64,000 nt of DNA from Frankia sp. AiPa1. Lineage in GTDB: Bacteria > Actinomycetota > Actinomycetes > Frankiales > Frankiaceae. A program made the position numbers and the translations under genes. Positions within the stretch are counted from its first letter, which is position 1. Every line of letters begins with the position of its first letter. The DNA lies in assembly GCF_023243075.1 (NCBI RefSeq), contig NZ_JALKFZ020000188.1, positions 1 to 64,000 of the forward strand. Reading direction: 5' to 3'. The notes below the pieces were generated by a model that did no database searches, was not told where the DNA came from, and was given only the letters and a program-made list of their open reading frames with translations. Positions 60,590 to 64,000 of the stretch are shown here, one piece after another.

Positions 60590-63427
60590 GTGGCGCAGGA
60601 CACAACCCGGAGTTTCTCGGTCATCACCGACGGACTGCCGAGCCAGCTGCCCGACATCGACCCCGCGGAGACCGGCGAGTGGCTCGAGTCACTCGACGCG
60701 GTCATCGAGGAGTCCGGTCGCGGCCGGGCCCGGTTCCTCATGCTGAAACTGCTCGAACGAGCCCGGGAGAAGGCCGTGGGCGTCCCCGGCCTGACCAGCA
60801 CCGACTACATCAACACCATCCCTCCGGAACGGGAGCCCTGGTTCCCGGGCAACGAGCACATCGAGCGCCGTATCCGGGCGTACATCCGGTGGAACGCGGC
60901 CATCATGGTCAGCCGCGCGAACCGGCCGGAGTTCAACGTCGGCGGCCACATCGCCACCTATGCGTCGAGCGCCAGCCTGTACGAAGTGGGATTCAACCAC
61001 TTCTTCCGGGGCAAGGACCACCTTTCCGCATCCCCCGGAAGTGCCTCCGGTGACCAGATCTTCATTCAGGGTCACGCGTCCCCCGGCATCTACGCCCGGG
61101 CTTTCCTGGAGGGCCGGCTCTCCGAGCGCCAGCTCGACGCGTTCCGCCGCGAGGGTGAGTCGGGCGGCCTGTCGTCCTACCCGCACCCACGGCTCATGCC
61201 GGACTTCTGGGAGTTCCCCACGGTCTCGATGGGCCTCGGCCCCATCGACGCCATCTACCAGGCGCGGTTCAACCGTTACCTGCTCAACCGGCAGATCAAG
61301 GACACCTCGAACAGCCGGGTCTGGGCGTTCCTGGGCGACGGCGAGATGGACGAGCCGGAGTCGATCGGCGCGCTCGGCGTCGCGGCCCGCGAGGAGCTCG
61401 ACAACCTTCTTTTCGTGGTGAACTGCAACCTGCAGCGCCTCGACGGTCCGGTCCGCGGCAACGGCAAGATCATGCAGGAGCTGGAATCGCTGTTCCGCGG
61501 TGCCGGTTGGAACGTCATCAAGGTCGTCTGGGGCCGCGACTGGGACCCGCTGCTGGCCAAGGACACCGACGGCGTCCTGGTCAACCGCATGAACACCACC
61601 CCGGACGGGCAGTTCCAGACGTACACGACGTCGTCCGGCGAGTACATCCGCGAGCACTTCTTCGGCGCGGACGCCCGGCTGCGCCGCATGGTCGCCGACC
61701 TGTCCGACGACGCGCTGCCCAAGCTCTCCCGCGGCGGGCACGACTACCGCAAGCTGTACGCGGCGTACAAGGCGGCCACCGAGCACACCGGCCAGCCCAC
61801 CGTTATTCTCGCGCACACCATCAAGGGCTGGACGTTGGGCAAGGACTTCGAGGCCCGCAACGCCACCCACCAGATGAAGAAACTGACCAAGGCGGAGCTC
61901 AAGGAGTTCCGCGACCGGCTCTACCTGGAAATCCCCGACTCGGCGCTCACCGGCGACCTGCCGCCGTACTACCACCCTGGCCCGGACTCGGAGGAGATCC
62001 AGTACATGCGGGAGCGCCGGGCCGCGCTCGGCGGGTCCATGCCGAAGCGGGTCGTCCGCGCGAAGCCCCTCCCCAAGCCGCCCGCGAAGATCTTCGACGA
62101 GCTGCGCCGGGGCTCCGGCAAGCAGCCGGTGGCCACCACGATGGCCTTCGTCCGGCTGCTCAAGGACCTGATGAAGACCAAGGACCTCGGCCCCCGGTTC
62201 GTGCCCGTCATCCCGGATGAGGCCCGCACCTTCGGCATGGACGCGATGTTCCCGACGGCGAAGATCTATTCGCCGCACGGGCAGCGCTACGAGGCCGTCG
62301 ACCGCGAGCTGCTGCTGAGCTACCAGGAGTCCGAGTCCGGGCAGATGCTGCACGAGGGCATCAGCGAGGCCGGCAGCATGGGCTCGGTGATCGCCGCGGC
62401 GACCTCCTACGCGACGCACGCGCAGTTCATGATCCCGGTCTACGTCTTCTACTCGATGTTCGGGTTCCAGCGCACCGGTGACCAGATGTGGGCGCTCGGC
62501 GACCAGCTCGGCCGCGGCTTCCTGCTCGGTGCCACCGCCGGGCGCACCACGCTCAACGGTGAGGGCCTGCAGCACCAGGACGGCCACTCGCTGCTGCTCG
62601 CCAGCACCAACCCGGCCTGTGTGGCCTACGACCCGGCGTTCGCCTTCGAGGTCTCGCACATCGTCCGCGACGCCCTCGACCGGATGTACGGCGAGCGCGA
62701 CGAGAACGTCTTCTATTACCTCACCGTCTACAACGAGCCGGTGCCGCAGCCGGCGGAGCCAGAGGGCGTCGATCCGGCCCAGATCCTCGCGGGCATGTAC
62801 CGCTTCCGCCCGGCCGAGTCGCTGCCCGGCGGCCTGCCGGCCGGCGCCGGTGGTGTCGGCAGTGGTGCGGCCGGCAGCGGTGCGGCGGGCAGTGGTGCGG
62901 TGCCGCGCGCGCAGCTGCTGGCGAGCGGCACCTCGATCCACTGGGCACTGTCCGCGCAGGAGATCCTCGCCGCCGACTTCGGAGTCGCCGCCGACGTGTG
63001 GTCGGTGACCTCCTGGAACGAGCTGCGCCGAGAGGCGCTCGAGCGCGAGCAGGAGGGTCTGCTCAACCCCGAGGCCGAGGGACCGGCGCCGTACGTCACC
63101 CGCATCCTCGACGGCGCGCCCGGCCCGGTCGTCGCCGTCTCCGACTGGATGCGCGCGGTCCCCGATCAGATCTCCCGCTGGGTACCCCAGCCGTTCACCT
63201 CGCTCGGTACCGACGGCTATGGCCGCTCCGACACCCGGGCCGCCCTGCGCCGCCACTTCAAGGTCGACGCCGAGTCGGTCGTCGTCGCCACCCTGGAGGC
63301 GCTGGTTCGCGCCGGTGAGGTCAAGGCCAGCACCGTCGAGGACGCCATCCGCCGCTTCGGCCTGCGCGACACCGTCACGGCCGGCACCGTCCCGACCGAC
63401 ACCGTCGTCGGCACCGACGCGGGCTGA
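60590..63427 (+). CDS. aceE: Pyruvate dehydrogenase E1 component, homodimeric type
   Basis: 945 aa from GTG 60590 with GGAGAAGGC upstream; slightly longer than the usual ~900. Thiamine-diphosphate motif [18 protein letters not shown]...[11 protein letters not shown], substrate-channel His in [11 protein letters not shown], and AceE-specific [41 protein letters not shown]. It decarboxylates pyruvate and passes the acetyl group to the lipoyl domain of E2 in the pyruvate dehydrogenase complex. Odd: a Gly/Ala/Ser insert ([17 protein letters not shown], about residues 755-775) just before the C-terminal domain, absent from well-known AceE sequences. The gene is flanked by YjbQ and DUF3052. Confidence 0.97.
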   Translation: MAQDTTRSFSVITDGLPSQLPDIDPAETGEWLESLDAVIEESGRGRARFLMLKLLERAREKAVGVPGLTSTDYINTIPPEREPWFPGNEHIERRIRAYIRWNAAIMVSRANRPEFNVGGHIATYASSASLYEVGFNHFFRGKDHLSASPGSASGDQIFIQGHASPGIYARAFLEGRLSERQLDAFRREGESGGLSSYPHPRLMPDFWEFPTVSMGLGPIDAIYQARFNRYLLNRQIKDTSNSRVWAFLGDGEMDEPESIGALGVAAREELDNLLFVVNCNLQRLDGPVRGNGKIMQELESLFRGAGWNVIKVVWGRDWDPLLAKDTDGVLVNRMNTTPDGQFQTYTTSSGEYIREHFFGADARLRRMVADLSDDALPKLSRGGHDYRKLYAAYKAATEHTGQPTVILAHTIKGWTLGKDFEARNATHQMKKLTKAELKEFRDRLYLEIPDSALTGDLPPYYHPGPDSEEIQYMRERRAALGGSMPKRVVRAKPLPKPPAKIFDELRRGSGKQPVATTMAFVRLLKDLMKTKDLGPRFVPVIPDEARTFGMDAMFPTAKIYSPHGQRYEAVDRELLLSYQESESGQMLHEGISEAGSMGSVIAAATSYATHAQFMIPVYVFYSMFGFQRTGDQMWALGDQLGRGFLLGATAGRTTLNGEGLQHQDGHSLLLASTNPACVAYDPAFAFEVSHIVRDALDRMYGERDENVFYYLTVYNEPVPQPAEPEGVDPAQILAGMYRFRPAESLPGGLPAGAGGVGSGAAGSGAAGSGAVPRAQLLASGTSIHWALSAQEILAADFGVAADVWSVTSWNELRREALEREQEGLLNPEAEGPAPYVTRILDGAPGPVVAVSDWMRAVPDQISRWVPQPFTSLGTDGYGRSDTRAALRRHFKVDAESVVVATLEALVRAGEVKASTVEDAIRRFGLRDTVTAGTVPTDTVVGTDAG

Positions 63428-63630
63428 CCGAGAGGGTCCCCCGCGCACCGGCACCTCCGCGGGCCCGCGGCGACGGCCATCCGGCCCAGCGCTGCGGGCC
63501 CGCCCGTTCTTCCGGCCCCGATCAGCCGCCCCCACGTTCCCCGGCCGGCCGAGGGTGCCTGTTCGGACCGGCGCGGCCGGGGGAGGCGAGCCCCCGATCG
63601 GGCATCTCGGCCGCCAAAGCAGCGACCGAA

Positions 63631-63663
63631 CCGAGATTCTTTCTCGGACCTTGCCCGGCAAGG
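63631..63663 (+). terminator. Paired hairpins, possible aceE terminator
   Basis: CCGAG-attcttt-CTCGG (63631-63647) followed by CCTTGCC-c-GGCAAGG (63649-63663), 200 bp after the aceE stop. An exact palindrome CCGCGGGCCCGCGG also sits at 63457-63470. Confidence 0.4.
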
Positions 63664-64000
63664 TGTGCGGCGGGCGACCGTCTGGTTGAGCATCTGCCCG
63701 GACACACCTGGTAGGAGGGGCGGGGCGCAGGGAGCGCGGTCAGACGCAGGCTGGCACCTTCGTCGCGCTAGGTGATGAACGCCGCATCGGCCCCGGTCGG
63801 CCGCATGTGCGCCGTGGGCTGCGAGATGCCGGTTGGCCCTCGCCCGGGCACCCCCGGACCAGCACCGTCATGCCCCGCCGAAGGGCACGACGAGTTCCAC
63901 ATCCGGTCCGCGAACACTAGTCTCACGAGGGTGGCATCCGGAGATTCGCAACGCGGAGTACATCGCCGCGCACCGGCTGCGGGTGACACTCGTCTCGTCT
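63664..64000 (+). other. Right edge: possible start of a further gene (partial)
   Basis: No complete gene. From about 63926 one plus frame reads RGWHPEIRNAEYIAAHRLRV, with codon bias and a weak likeness to short DUF2442-type proteins; no start codon is in that frame, while GTG 63931 with GAGG opens another. The window ends inside it, so neither frame can be chosen. Confidence 0.2.

Noticed and set aside
60689-63661. 990-codon open frame antisense to aceE, and similar long antisense frames at 435-2078, 1852-3879, 38484-41228 and 40907-43702
   Set aside because: Mirror frames produced by strong G/C third-position bias; their translations are Arg/Gly/Asp/His-rich without family motifs, and the opposite strand carries clear genes.

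Overview
The DNA is very G+C rich (about 70% by eye) with strong G/C third-position bias, many GTG starts, mostly ATGA/GTGA gene overlaps and typical actinobacterial genes: homodimeric AceE, DUF3052, AhpE-type peroxiredoxin, an F420/LLM-type oxidoreductase, a mycofactocin-type SDR and many FadE/FadD/EchA paralogues. It is a chromosomal piece of an actinomycete, plausibly Frankia-like, but the species cannot be fixed from the sequence alone. The first ~100 bases are a poly-G/poly-T smear that looks like a contig end.

Layout. (1) 100-3740: end of a membrane-protein gene, then three genes on the minus strand: a free DUF35 protein, a thiolase-like lipid-transfer protein and a DUF35/thiolase-like fusion. 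(2) 4180-7210: cytochrome P450 and two TetR regulators. (3) 7330-46850: a large lipid/steroid-type acyl-CoA catabolic island. It has four adjacent small+large acyl-CoA dehydrogenase gene pairs (10700-8257, 15711-18051, 21426-23870, 38478-36347), three acyl-CoA ligases, one family III CoA-transferase, a true thiolase, another thiolase-like/DUF35 pair, two crotonases, two thioesterases, three SDRs, an aldehyde dehydrogenase, an LLM oxidoreductase, an SMP-30 lactonase, an APH-like kinase, two SnoaL-like proteins and four paralogous amidohydrolase_2 proteins. (4) 46890-51420: D-aminoacylase-like hydrolase, TetR, flavin/PNPOx protein and a crotonase. (5) 51560-56550: secreted lamin-tail protein, FKBP, a DUF1152 gene flanked by gene scraps, a decayed TIR gene, an RHH/Doc toxin-antitoxin pair and tRNA-Val(UAC); this looks like a small accessory patch. 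(6) 56840-63430: housekeeping: AhpE, DUF4234 membrane protein, DUF3052, YjbQ and AceE.

How it works together. Ligases and the CoA-transferase would make CoA esters. The paired dehydrogenases desaturate, crotonases hydrate, SDRs oxidise, and thiolases or thiolase-like lyases with DUF35 partners cleave; thioesterases, amidohydrolases and the P450 supply side steps. The combination recalls actinobacterial sterol or other polycyclic/branched lipid degradation, but no ring-degradation gene (kstD, hsa, kshA) is visible, so the substrate is unknown.

Most striking signal: seven intergenic sites in the island share one architecture, tetranucleotides TYRA (TCGA/TTGA/TCAA) repeated in phase every 6 bp, 2-5 times. 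Six of the seven lie between divergent genes, and each of the four dehydrogenase pairs has one at its promoter end. They look like operators of one regulon, with a binding mode I cannot match to a described regulator such as KstR.
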